From Enterococcus alcedinis (GTDB lineage Bacteria > Bacillota > Bacilli > Lactobacillales > Enterococcaceae), in NCBI RefSeq assembly GCF_014635985.1, contig NZ_BMDT01000012.1:1-64000 (forward strand): a DNA stretch of 64,000 nt, given 5' to 3'. Shown piece after piece: positions 34,887-43,210 of the stretch. The position numbers and the translations under genes are program-made. Within the stretch, counting starts at the first letter, position 1. Each line of letters begins with the position of its first letter. The notes beneath the pieces were generated by a model. It did not search any database. It was given only the letters and a program-made list of their open reading frames with translations, and had not been told where the DNA came from.

Positions 34887-37313
34887 TTAAATTGGTATAT
34901 TAATGATTCCTTGGTTAGTTCGTTCGGCTTGTTTGATTAGGTCTTCTTCGTCGGTATTATTGTGAACAAGCAAGATATCGTATTCGAATTCATAAGCCCC
35001 TGAGATATCGGCTTTGAAATTTGTTTCCCAGAAGTTGTTCATTGGCCATGAGTAAACAAGTTCGCGATTTTTCGATGCACTTGTTTCTTGGCACAATTCA
35101 ATTTCATGGTGTTTCAAGTCACCCAACCAAATAAGTGGTGCGTCTTTTGTTGTAACGACTAAGGCATGTTCTTTTCCGACAAAAGTCATACCATTATTTA
35201 ATAAGTAGTAATCGGTATTCGTTCCTGGTAATTGGTCAATAGTCGGTCTAAAGACACCCCCTGATTTTTCAGCAAACAACGTATACTCTTTGCCATACGA
35301 AAATGGTAATGGGATATATAAATTCTCTGGTGCCCATTCATATTGTTTTAAGATCTTAACAGCAACTGTCATACGTGGACTGTCTTTATAAACTTTTAGG
35401 CTCACTTGATATAAGCGTGTTCCTTCTAGTTCGTATGTTAATTCTGCTACTGTGTAAATTGGTCCATCATTCACAATTTGTAAATCAGTTAATTGTGCTA
35501 CATAGCGTTTCGCTGCTCGCCCTTTACGGTTACGTCCAAGTAAGCGTCTTGATGTCCCGGGGTCCTTCGTCATCGGGGTAACTTCATATACACCTTCAAA
35601 TGGACGATACATACTTGATGAATGGATTAACTCAACATTTGTCTTGCGATCAATCATACTTGAAATTCCATTGTCATCAAAGTAAATTGCTAAGAAATCC
35701 GTAATAATTTTATGTACACTTGCACGATTTTCATAACCTGGATAATCGCCAATATCTAGTACATTATCCGTTGCGCGAATAGCTAAATTACTGTTTTCGA
35801 TAACTAGTGCGTCTTCTTTCGTCCGTAAAACTACAATTCGTTCTTCTTTAGCTGCTAACGTTAACGGGAACGCTACAGAATAACCACGAATCGTTGGTGC
35901 CATTTGACTTGGAATCACTTCACCGGTCACAACATCAACGACTTCGACAAAACCACCATGTTGATAGTAATTATAATATGAACCATTGACCTCTTCCCAA
36001 TGATCGATATTGACTTTTCCGTAATCAGCTACGGTTTCATTATGTGGATTAATGACTTTAAATTGCTTGTTACGATACAGTGTTGGACTCACTTCACCAT
36101 AGTGACTCAATATTTCCATCATGTTTTTTGTGATTAACGTATGCGCATTGACAGCATAAGCCGAATTTTTGTAATCGGCTTCGTTAACTTCGGTATCCCA
36201 AGGATGGCTAATTGAAGCCGCATGTCCCCAAGAATGTTCAGCAAACATCATCATTTGTTGTTCCGTACCTTCCAACCACTCTTCTTTCCCAAGTTCGCCA
36301 GTCGGGTCAAGTTTTCTCGTTAGATGGTATTTTCTCTGAGCTGCACGATAAATTTTGATAAAAGCCGGTGTTGAATCTGAACCATCTGCCCACCAATCCG
36401 GCCAATCGCCACGATACGTTGGAAATTCAATACCAGAACCACGTAGCTTATCAAAGAATCCTTGTAATGTTGTCAACTCAAGCTCAATTTTCTCACCATG
36501 TGTTTCGTTCCAACGATGAATCACTTCCATCATTCTCGGGCTTGGTGCTGAATTATCTGTTAACACACCTGAAATCATATTTGGAATAAAATCATATGGA
36601 TAATCTTCTTTTGCTAAATGGTCAAAGTAAGAAAAAATCTGTTTTTCTGTTTCAGCAAATTGCGCATCCGCTTCGGCTTGCCCATAGCCGTTTGGAAATT
36701 GCTTCGTAAAATCACTATTTGGGGTAATAAAGAAAGGATTGGCTGTTTGATAATGGTCACCATTCCAAACAAGTAATTTATTGCCTTTTTTCGTTTCCCA
36801 CCAAAATGGGATTTGTTTTTTAAATAATGGGAACATTCCGTGATGGGTATGTAAACAAGAGTAGAAATTGTTAATGCCACTTTCGAACATTGCTTCTGCG
36901 TAACCCCAAGTTGCCCCATTTATATCAGCAATCATTGCGCTATCACCATGCACACCTAAATCATCAACGTATTTCTTTGCTTGGGCAAACTTTTTACGTT
37001 GAATCGTATCATCGACTAATTCATTCATATTTAAGTACGTCAACGATACTTCAATTTTGCCTTCTTTCACACGTTGTTCAAAGCGTTTTTGTTCTTCTTT
37101 TGTACTATTACGATAAAATTCTTCAACTTGCCAATAATTTTCGCACGTATAGTGATAGCCATCCCACTCTTTTTTCCCGGTATCAATTTGATCAAAGAAC
37201 TCCAATAGTTGTTTCATAAAATCAACGTAATGACGTCCGATGCGTTCCTGTGAATCCGTATAACCAATATCTGTATGTGAATGATGGATTAAATACATTT
37301 TCTTTTTAGTCAT
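34887..37313 (-). CDS. GH38-family-like alpha-mannosidase
   Basis: An 808-residue cytoplasmic protein with GH38-type organisation. The zinc motif is HHSHTDIGYTD (His13, Asp15), the probable nucleophile Asp130 is in MIADINGATWG, and a later metal ligand is in FAEHSWGHAA (His360). Large beta-sandwich C-terminal domains follow. It is distinct from the two shorter GH38-like proteins at 28-33 kb but shares the same catalytic layout. AGAGGAG precedes the ATG. It is the last gene of the string uxuA-like, M24-like, RraA-like, GH38, and ends against the AraC gene. Confidence 0.75.
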   Translation of the reverse strand: MTKKKMYLIHHSHTDIGYTDSQERIGRHYVDFMKQLLEFFDQIDTGKKEWDGYHYTCENYWQVEEFYRNSTKEEQKRFEQRVKEGKIEVSLTYLNMNELVDDTIQRKKFAQAKKYVDDLGVHGDSAMIADINGATWGYAEAMFESGINNFYSCLHTHHGMFPLFKKQIPFWWETKKGNKLLVWNGDHYQTANPFFITPNSDFTKQFPNGYGQAEADAQFAETEKQIFSYFDHLAKEDYPYDFIPNMISGVLTDNSAPSPRMMEVIHRWNETHGEKIELELTTLQGFFDKLRGSGIEFPTYRGDWPDWWADGSDSTPAFIKIYRAAQRKYHLTRKLDPTGELGKEEWLEGTEQQMMMFAEHSWGHAASISHPWDTEVNEADYKNSAYAVNAHTLITKNMMEILSHYGEVSPTLYRNKQFKVINPHNETVADYGKVNIDHWEEVNGSYYNYYQHGGFVEVVDVVTGEVIPSQMAPTIRGYSVAFPLTLAAKEERIVVLRTKEDALVIENSNLAIRATDNVLDIGDYPGYENRASVHKIITDFLAIYFDDNGISSMIDRKTNVELIHSSSMYRPFEGVYEVTPMTKDPGTSRRLLGRNRKGRAAKRYVAQLTDLQIVNDGPIYTVAELTYELEGTRLYQVSLKVYKDSPRMTVAVKILKQYEWAPENLYIPLPFSYGKEYTLFAEKSGGVFRPTIDQLPGTNTDYYLLNNGMTFVGKEHALVVTTKDAPLIWLGDLKHHEIELCQETSASKNRELVYSWPMNNFWETNFKADISGAYEFEYDILLVHNNTDEEDLIKQAERTNQGIINIPI

Positions 37314-37337
37314 GGTTTTCTCCTCTACCTTATCAAA

Positions 37338-37997
37338 TTATAAAATGCCAAATGTGGCAAAAGCTTCCGTTGCAGACATCCCCTGTTCAATCGCTTTTCG
37401 AACATTTTTCTCACCACGTGCTTTTTCAAGCGAAAGATGAATCACTTCCGTAATGCGGTCTTTTGGAATAATTAACACACCATCAACATCACCAAAAATT
37501 AAATCCCCTGGGTGGATCACGATGTTACTGATTTCAATTTTACATCGAAAATCAACGACTTGCGTTCGTACTGAAGAATCTTGTGCCCAACTGCCCCAAG
37601 AAAAAACTGGCCAATTTTGTTCTAAAACTTGTGGTGTATCGCGATGATAACCATTAACTACTGCACCAACTGCACCACGCATCCTTGATGCACATGTCAA
37701 CATTTCCCCCCAGTAGGCACAACGTTGCGTGCCGCCCGTAGCAATATAAATTTCATTTTCCTTTAAATCATCAAGTGCTTCTGTTAATAGTCCAAAAGGT
37801 TTTTCTGGCGGTCCAAAGACATCAATCATCAAAACTGGCATCGCAAAACCCACGATTTTCATCTTTGCCTCAATCCCTTGAATTTGTGCTGGTAAAAATT
37901 GATGATAATAACCAAGTGTATCTAAAATGTCACCGACAACCGGCGTATACAATTCTTCTTTGATTAAAGTTAAAAGTTCATTCTCATTTTTCCACAT
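37338..37997 (-). CDS. RraA-family protein (aldolase/isomerase-like)
   Basis: 219 residues with the RraA fold signatures: [18 protein letters not shown], then [17 protein letters not shown], where HMG/CHA-aldolase-type members place catalytic residues (the usual form is GA.V.dG..RD), and the closing [15 protein letters not shown]. RraA relatives next to sugar genes are often 4-hydroxy-2-oxoacid aldolases or decarboxylases rather than RNase E inhibitors. Frame open to 38012, but GGAGG is spaced for the ATG at 37997. Two bases from the M24-like stop, clearly one operon. Confidence 0.75.
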   Translation of the reverse strand: MWKNENELLTLIKEELYTPVVGDILDTLGYYHQFLPAQIQGIEAKMKIVGFAMPVLMIDVFGPPEKPFGLLTEALDDLKENEIYIATGGTQRCAYWGEMLTCASRMRGAVGAVVNGYHRDTPQVLEQNWPVFSWGSWAQDSSVRTQVVDFRCKIEISNIVIHPGDLIFGDVDGVLIIPKDRITEVIHLSLEKARGEKNVRKAIEQGMSATEAFATFGIL

Positions 37998-37998
37998 C

Positions 37999-39177
37999 CT
38001 ATTTCCCTCCAAATTCTAAATGCGTTCTACGTTCCCCAGTTAATCCGGTTATGCTACTGGATAACCATTCCACACCACTTTCAGTGACTAGTAAATTATC
38101 TTCGATTCGAATCCCACCCTCAATTTCTGCACCATAAATTCCTGGCTCAATCGTCAAAATCATGCCAGGTTCCAGAACTTGCTGACTGAATTCATTAATC
38201 GCCAAAGCTGGATCGTGGTATTGATAACCGACGCTATGGCCTAAACCGTGGGTGAAAAATACTGCTAAATTTTCAGACTGCAACGCTTCCTTAGCAATTG
38301 CCTGTAAGTGACTAAACGCTACACCCGGTTTCATTGCACGAATTGCTGCAAGTTGCGCCTTTTCAACTTGTTGATAATGCCAAAGTTGTTGATGATTTGC
38401 TGTTCCAACCACACCTGTCCGTGTTAAATCAAGCCAATAGCCATCGATACAAACGGCTAATTCTAATAAAACCAGTTCAGATGTCTCTAACATTTTTGTC
38501 GTTGTCCGATTAAAGGTCCCTGACTCTAAACTATTTCTCCCAGCTTGGATTTGTGGATAACAAAGAACGAAACGACAACCACTTGCCATTGCTTGTTGCT
38601 TAATACGCGTTTCAATTGCTAATGCAACCTCGTACTCTGTTACGTTCGAATGCAACATTTCATAAAAAGTTTGTAAGCCAACTTCAGCGATTTTATGTGC
38701 TGAACGAATTTTTTCAATCGCCGTTTTCGATTTATGTTTACTAAAAGATTGAATCAGGGGCGATTCATCACGTACCGTAACATTCGGTAAATCTAAAAGT
38801 TGCTGCCACCACTCATAAGGCATCCCACCTTGTTCCGCCCCATTGGCTGGAAGTGAAGCGTTTTTTGGTAGCAGACTCGTACCAATCGTCAATACTTCTA
38901 ATTTTTGTCGCCTTTTATAAGTGGCTAACGTCTCAAAATCATCGACACTAATAACCTTAACTTGCTCGTTTAGATTTCCTTGGATTAAGCTTATATCTGG
39001 CTCATTTTCAGGAATAAATAAAATCGGTGCCTGATTTCTAAAAACGAAAGCAAACGAACGACCCCAAAAAGGAAAGTAATCAAAAGCCATCACTAATTCT
39101 TCTGGATAATGCAAAATCAAGACATCGATTTTGGTTTGCGTCATGACTTGTTGCATTTGTTTTATTTTTTCATCCAT
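37999..39177 (-). CDS. M24-family peptidase/creatinase-like protein
   Basis: A 392-residue pita-bread-fold protein of the Xaa-Pro aminopeptidase/prolidase type: a creatinase-like N-terminal domain (residues 1-140) and a C-terminal M24 domain. Of the five usual metal ligands, Asp250, His314 (HGLGHSVG), Glu344 (TIEPG) and Glu359 (RIED) are present. The first Asp is replaced by Glu239 ([14 protein letters not shown]). In a sugar operon a non-peptidase hydrolase role, as in creatinase, is conceivable. AGGTG seven bases before the ATG, overlapping the end of the previous gene. Confidence 0.75.
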   Translation of the reverse strand: MDEKIKQMQQVMTQTKIDVLILHYPEELVMAFDYFPFWGRSFAFVFRNQAPILFIPENEPDISLIQGNLNEQVKVISVDDFETLATYKRRQKLEVLTIGTSLLPKNASLPANGAEQGGMPYEWWQQLLDLPNVTVRDESPLIQSFSKHKSKTAIEKIRSAHKIAEVGLQTFYEMLHSNVTEYEVALAIETRIKQQAMASGCRFVLCYPQIQAGRNSLESGTFNRTTTKMLETSELVLLELAVCIDGYWLDLTRTGVVGTANHQQLWHYQQVEKAQLAAIRAMKPGVAFSHLQAIAKEALQSENLAVFFTHGLGHSVGYQYHDPALAINEFSQQVLEPGMILTIEPGIYGAEIEGGIRIEDNLLVTESGVEWLSSSITGLTGERRTHLEFGGK

Positions 39178-39183
39178 TATTAT

Positions 39184-40251
39184 TCACCTATTGTTTTTTT
39201 CAAGCATCTGCATCAAACCACGCATATAACCAAGTGCAAAAGCCATACCTGCATGCCACGGGGCATCGCAAGTCATTTGCGGTGTATGATCGGGAATTAA
39301 GACCCCTTCAAAATCATGTTTTTTCAAAATCCTCATACATTCGATCATATCAATATCACCTTCATCAACAAAAACTTCATAATAATCTGGAACTTTTCCT
39401 TTTACATTGCGGAAATGCACATAAGAGATTTTCTTTTGCGAAGCATATTGTTCTAACGAGTCATACGTGTCACCGTCTGACATCTCTTGAATACTACCTA
39501 AGCAATATTCCAACATGTTACTTTGACTAGGGACTAAATCAATCAATGTTTGATACAGATCCGGTTGATAGACCAATCGTCCAGTTTGTCGCAAGACTGG
39601 CATCGGTGGATCATCAGGGTGTGCCGCTAACGTGACACCTGCCGCTTCCGCGACGGGTAGCATTTCTTCTAAAAAACGTTTTAAACGATCCCAAATTTCT
39701 TCTGCACTGACTTTACCGACAGGCGTCCCCGTTACTTGGTCGCCATAAGTCATATTCCAAACTTCTCCCGTTGGAATCGCTAAATCAATCGGTAACTCAT
39801 CCGCTGAAAAAGTGGAACTAATTGCGTTACCTCGAGCGACTGGTTTTTTACTATGTCCCCAAACACCCGCGATACTAAAATTATAACCAAATGTTTTAAT
39901 ACCGGCCTTACCGACGTTACGGATAATCTCTTTTAAACGTTCCATTTGCTCGGCTCTTTTTGGACCATCTAGTAAAACATCGTACCAATCACCAGGTGAA
40001 AAATTTTCGATTCCATAAAACTCTAAGCCATAGTGTGCCATTTGTTCTTTTAAGGCAATTAAATGCTCTAATTCCCAAATCGGATCTTTTTCTCGAACCT
40101 TTCCGTAGTTGACCTCACCATCGGTCGCGGGTAATATTTCCTCATAATAATTTGCTAAATGAGCGATGATTGCTGTACAACCTGCTTGTTGCGCAAATTG
40201 AAAATTTTCATCCGTCAACATGTGACGATATAATCCTAGTCCTAATTTCAT
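39184..40251 (-). CDS. UxuA-like mannonate dehydratase family protein
   Basis: A 355-residue TIM-barrel protein of the D-mannonate dehydratase (UxuA) family, which converts D-mannonate to 2-keto-3-deoxygluconate. Family signs include LAAHPDDPPMPVL (metal His), MLEYCLGSIQEM, YVHFRNVKG and a metal site near the C-terminus (PDHTPQM). UxuA itself is nearer 390-400 residues, so a relative acting on another aldonate is possible. GGAGG before the ATG. First gene of its operon; upstream is a 21-bp-spaced direct repeat. Confidence 0.75.
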   Translation of the reverse strand: MKLGLGLYRHMLTDENFQFAQQAGCTAIIAHLANYYEEILPATDGEVNYGKVREKDPIWELEHLIALKEQMAHYGLEFYGIENFSPGDWYDVLLDGPKRAEQMERLKEIIRNVGKAGIKTFGYNFSIAGVWGHSKKPVARGNAISSTFSADELPIDLAIPTGEVWNMTYGDQVTGTPVGKVSAEEIWDRLKRFLEEMLPVAEAAGVTLAAHPDDPPMPVLRQTGRLVYQPDLYQTLIDLVPSQSNMLEYCLGSIQEMSDGDTYDSLEQYASQKKISYVHFRNVKGKVPDYYEVFVDEGDIDMIECMRILKKHDFEGVLIPDHTPQMTCDAPWHAGMAFALGYMRGLMQMLEKNNR

Positions 40252-40318
40252 GAGTCCCTCCTGTAATCGTTTTATTGATACTCACAGTCTAGAGCTCTTT
40301 GAATAAAATATCTTCTTG

Positions 40319-40348
40319 TATATTGACAATGGATTCCACTATATTGAC
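40319..40348. promoter_or_regulatory. 21-bp-spaced direct repeat, possible AraC-type site
   Basis: TATATTGAC occurs at 40319-40327 and again at 40340-40348, exactly two helical turns apart, upstream of the uxuA-like operon. A related CTATACTGACTTTT lies at 33524-33537 before the SDR gene. The spacing suits an AraC-family dimer, but the half-sites also resemble -35 elements. Confidence 0.35.
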
Positions 40349-40414
40349 TTTTTATAATTTCTTTCTAACAATGAACTAAAATACTAAGCATATCTATCGA
40401 CTTCTACTTTTTAC

Positions 40415-40448
40415 TATGATAAATTAGTTAAAGTGACAAAGTGTCACT
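40415..40448 (+). promoter_or_regulatory. TetR operator palindrome and -10 of tetR-DUF2871
   Basis: AGTGACA-AAG-TGTCACT (40432-40448) is a perfect palindrome located just downstream of a -10 TATGAT (40415-40420), and about 50 bp before the regulator start. The position suits autorepression. Confidence 0.55.
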
Positions 40449-40498
40449 CGGCGAATACCTATAAAAAAGATAAGACTCAAAGCGAAAGGAGAATCATT

Positions 40499-41122
40499 TT
40501 GCCCAAAGAAACATTTTTGAATTTACCGACTGAACGCCAACAACGAATCGATACGATTTTGTTAGATGTTTTCTTTAATAAGCATTTAAGCCAAGTTAAC
40601 GTTTCTGAAATTGTTGAAAAAATGCAAATGTCACGTGGTGCGTTTTATAAATACTTTGAAGATTTAGAAGATGCCCATCACTATATTGTCAAAAAATATT
40701 CCGCTATTATTCATCAAGATATTCTCCAGTACGCAATGATGGACGAGTCGAATTTTTTTAAGGGGATTCGTAACTATTTTACTTGGTGCACCCACTTAGA
40801 TAAAAACGAGGATTACTGGAAAGGTTTGGTCTTATTAACGCGAATTAATTACCAATCAACCGTGAAACAAACTGATTTTAAACGCGATTCCATTTATGCA
40901 GAAAAATGGATGGCGCTCTTAGAAAAAAATCACTATCAGATTGATTCGCCAGAAGAAGCAACACGGTTATTATTTTTCATGATGGAGATGGTCAACGATT
41001 CGTTAACCAACTGGATTATGAATGAATGGTCACCAAAGGATTTCTTACAAGACTTCGATTATCGTATCAAGTGGATTACCCAGGGAATAGCAAAAAAGAG
41101 AAAAGAGGATGAGAATCAATGA
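40499..41122 (+). CDS. TetR/AcrR-family regulator
   Basis: A 207-residue regulator with an N-terminal TetR helix-turn-helix (ERQQRIDTILLDVFF ... VNVSEIVEKMQMSRGAFYKYFEDLEDAHHYIV) and a variable ligand domain. The frame is open to 40433, but that would run through the operator. AAAGGAG seven bases before the TTG at 40499 defines the start. Its stop overlaps the start of the DUF2871 gene (ATGA), so the membrane protein is its probable target. Confidence 0.85.
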   Translation: MPKETFLNLPTERQQRIDTILLDVFFNKHLSQVNVSEIVEKMQMSRGAFYKYFEDLEDAHHYIVKKYSAIIHQDILQYAMMDESNFFKGIRNYFTWCTHLDKNEDYWKGLVLLTRINYQSTVKQTDFKRDSIYAEKWMALLEKNHYQIDSPEEATRLLFFMMEMVNDSLTNWIMNEWSPKDFLQDFDYRIKWITQGIAKKRKEDENQ

Positions 41123-41529
41123 ACAAATTAGCAAGAGCCAGTATGACTTATGCCTTAATTGGCGTCCTTTCAGGACTGTTTTACCGTGAGTTTACAAAAA
41201 TGAACGACTTTACGGGTTCAACACAACTCAGTGTTTTACACACGCACATTTTAATTTTAGGAATGTTTTTCTTCTTAATCGTTTTACTTTTAGAAAATGC
41301 CTTCAACTTAACAGCTGAGAAAAACTTCAAAAAATTCTATATCTTATACAATAGTGGCTTCGGTTTAACTGTTACTGTCATGCTTGTACATGGTATTTTA
41401 CAAGTTTATGGCAAAGGTGGACACCCTGCAGTTAGTGGTATGGCTGGTCTTGGTCATATCATCTTATCGATTGGCTTAATTTATTTCTATCAAGTACTAA
41501 TGAGTGCTGTTAAGAAAAAATCCGCTTAA
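41119..41529 (+). CDS. DUF2871 membrane protein
   Basis: 136 residues, four predicted spans. DUF2871 features are MTYALIGVLSGLFYREFTK, LSVLHTHILILGMFFFLIVLLLENAF with a conserved His pair, and MAGLGHIILSIGLIYFY. The His residues in membrane helices recall heme- or quinone-linked proteins, but function is not known. Translationally coupled to the TetR regulator by a 4-bp overlap. Confidence 0.8.
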   Translation: MNKLARASMTYALIGVLSGLFYREFTKMNDFTGSTQLSVLHTHILILGMFFFLIVLLLENAFNLTAEKNFKKFYILYNSGFGLTVTVMLVHGILQVYGKGGHPAVSGMAGLGHIILSIGLIYFYQVLMSAVKKKSA

Positions 41530-41531
41530 TC

Positions 41532-41575
41532 AAAAAAAACATCCTCAGGAGAAAATTCCCGAGGATGTTTTTTTA
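41532..41575. terminator. Bidirectional terminator, DUF2871 / DUF2087
   Basis: The stem AACATCCTCAGG / CCCGAGGATGTT is flanked by an A-run and a T-run between convergent genes; its right side overlaps the DUF2087 stop. Confidence 0.88.
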
Positions 41576-41875
41576 TTTTGTTTTTACGGTTGTTTCACTT
41601 AACCGATACTGACTGCCATCGCTTGTTCGCTCAAAAAAGCCAAAAGTGACTAAGTAACGTCTTTGCTCCACATGTTCACCTGCTGGATAGAAACTCATCA
41701 ACGCTTCGTTGATTTCTATTTCAGTATATTTTTTATCTCGCTCAAATCGTTTGATAAATTCATCTAACAAAATATACTTCTTCTTTTCCTTCGCTGGAAC
41801 ATTTATAATCTTGTCATTTCGCATAAAATTTGCCAATACGTTCTCTTTTTCTTTTTCGGTGTATTCGTATTTCAT
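41573..41875 (-). CDS. DUF2087 domain protein
   Basis: 100 residues matching DUF2087, a small domain found alone or attached to regulators. Features are ILLDEFIKRFERDKKYTEIEINEALMSF and the conserved RRYLVTFGFFERTSDGSQYRL. Probably a small DNA- or protein-binding protein; no proven role. GGAG before the ATG. Single gene. Confidence 0.75.
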   Translation of the reverse strand: MKYEYTEKEKENVLANFMRNDKIINVPAKEKKKYILLDEFIKRFERDKKYTEIEINEALMSFYPAGEHVEQRRYLVTFGFFERTSDGSQYRLSETTVKTK

Positions 41876-42042
41876 TTAGCCATTCTCCTAACTATCCGTT
41901 GTTTTTAGTCTAACAAATTTTCATATCTTAATGGTATACTTCATGATACACTTGCTTTTATTCGAGTTCAAGATTGTGCTGATGTTCTTTTGAAGTACCA
42001 TTTTAAATTTTATGAACTAAAAAATCGTAAAGGAGCCTAACA

Positions 42043-42303
42043 ATGAAGTACCTCAATATAAAATTTCTTCTAATCACTAGTTTCTCCCTATTAATCGTTG
42101 GTCTAGTGCTATCAGTTAATTGGTTCCCTGTCAGTACGGTTGGAATGACTGAGGAACAGAAACAATACTTACTGGAAATTGGGTCCATCCACCGCCCTTT
42201 AGGAAGTACCATGATTTTCCTTTCAAAAATACTCTTTACCTTAGTTGTTATAAAAGGACTTTATGTCTTGATCAAATCGCTCATCCGTTTCAATAAAAAA
42301 TAA
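42043..42303 (+). CDS. Small two-span membrane protein, unrecognised
   Basis: 86 residues with two hydrophobic helices (about 7-27 and 58-80) joined by an outward-looking loop containing GMTEEQKQYLLEIGSIHRPLGS. AAAGGAG seven bases upstream of the ATG and a terminator immediately after the stop support a real gene. I do not recognise a family. Confidence 0.6.
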   Translation: MKYLNIKFLLITSFSLLIVGLVLSVNWFPVSTVGMTEEQKQYLLEIGSIHRPLGSTMIFLSKILFTLVVIKGLYVLIKSLIRFNKK

Positions 42304-42339
42304 GAACCCGAGAGACTTTTTCTGTCTTTTGGGTTCTTA
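42302..42339. terminator. Bidirectional terminator between the 86-residue gene and metF
   Basis: AAGAACCCGAGAGAC pairs with GTCTTTTGGGTTCTT around a short T-rich loop; it serves the small gene and the convergent metEF operon. Confidence 0.75.
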
Positions 42340-42342
42340 CTT

Positions 42343-43206
42343 TTATTGTACGAGACTCACTGTTTTTCGCGCGAACAACGACTGGGTATTGGCGACAATG
42401 TGTTGTGCGACTTTGGCATCGTTCATCGTATACAAATGAATGCCTGCTACGTCTTGTGTGACAAGATCAACAATTTGATCGACCGCATAAGCGAGTCCTG
42501 CATCTCGCAAAGCGATTGGATCGTGTTCATACTTTTCAAGAATCGCTAGAAACTTGCGCGGGAGTTTCGTTTGCGTTGTTTTCAATAAACGTAACGCCTG
42601 ATTCCGATTGACTATCGGCATAATACCGGCAATCACTGGTGCTTCAATATCGGCTAATTCACACGCTTCTTGAAATTGATAAAAACAATCATTGTCCAAG
42701 AATAGTTGCGAAATCAGTTGGTCACAACCGGCTTCGACTTTCTTTTTTAAGTGTTTGATATCCGTTAAGCGACTGCTTGATTCCGGATGAATTTCTGGAT
42801 AGCAAGCGCCACTTAGTTGAAATTGTGGGGCAACTTCTTTAATATAACTCGTCAATTCACTGGCATATTGAAAATCGGCTTTTGGTGTCAATTGAGGCAA
42901 TACATCGCCGCGTAAAGCCAAAACTTGGTGAATACCTAATTGATCAAGTTCATACAAAACCTCATCAACTTCTTGTTTTGATAAATAAGTAGCGGGTAAA
43001 TGGGCAATCGTCGAAATGTTTAATTCTTGATGAATATAACGCGCCACTTTGACGGTTGTATCTGCCACATTATTCGTCCCATTACTACAAGTGACACTAA
43101 TGAATTCTGGCTCTAATTGCTGCAACGTTTGGAGTGTTTCAAATAATTTATTGATACCAATCGTCGTATTCGATGGAAAAACTTCAAATGATAGTCCTTG
43201 TAACAA
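42343..43206 (-). CDS. metF: 5,10-methylenetetrahydrofolate reductase
   Basis: Flavin enzyme reducing methylene-THF to 5-methyl-THF, the methyl donor of MetE. The 287 residues include SFEVFPSNT near the N-terminus (the catalytic Glu of the usual S-F-E-F-F-P-P), ISVTCSNGT, VLALRGDV and GAACYPEIHP-like SGACYPEIHPES. Located four bases after metE in one operon, so it supplies the cosubstrate of its neighbour. Confidence 0.92.
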   Translation of the reverse strand: MLQGLSFEVFPSNTTIGINKLFETLQTLQQLEPEFISVTCSNGTNNVADTTVKVARYIHQELNISTIAHLPATYLSKQEVDEVLYELDQLGIHQVLALRGDVLPQLTPKADFQYASELTSYIKEVAPQFQLSGACYPEIHPESSSRLTDIKHLKKKVEAGCDQLISQLFLDNDCFYQFQEACELADIEAPVIAGIMPIVNRNQALRLLKTTQTKLPRKFLAILEKYEHDPIALRDAGLAYAVDQIVDLVTQDVAGIHLYTMNDAKVAQHIVANTQSLFARKTVSLVQ

Positions 43207-43210
43207 TGGC

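Noticed and set aside
37338-37997. RraA as an RNase E inhibitor
   Set aside because: The operon context is sugar catabolism and Gram-positive relatives of this type are usually aldolase-like, so the RNase role was not adopted.
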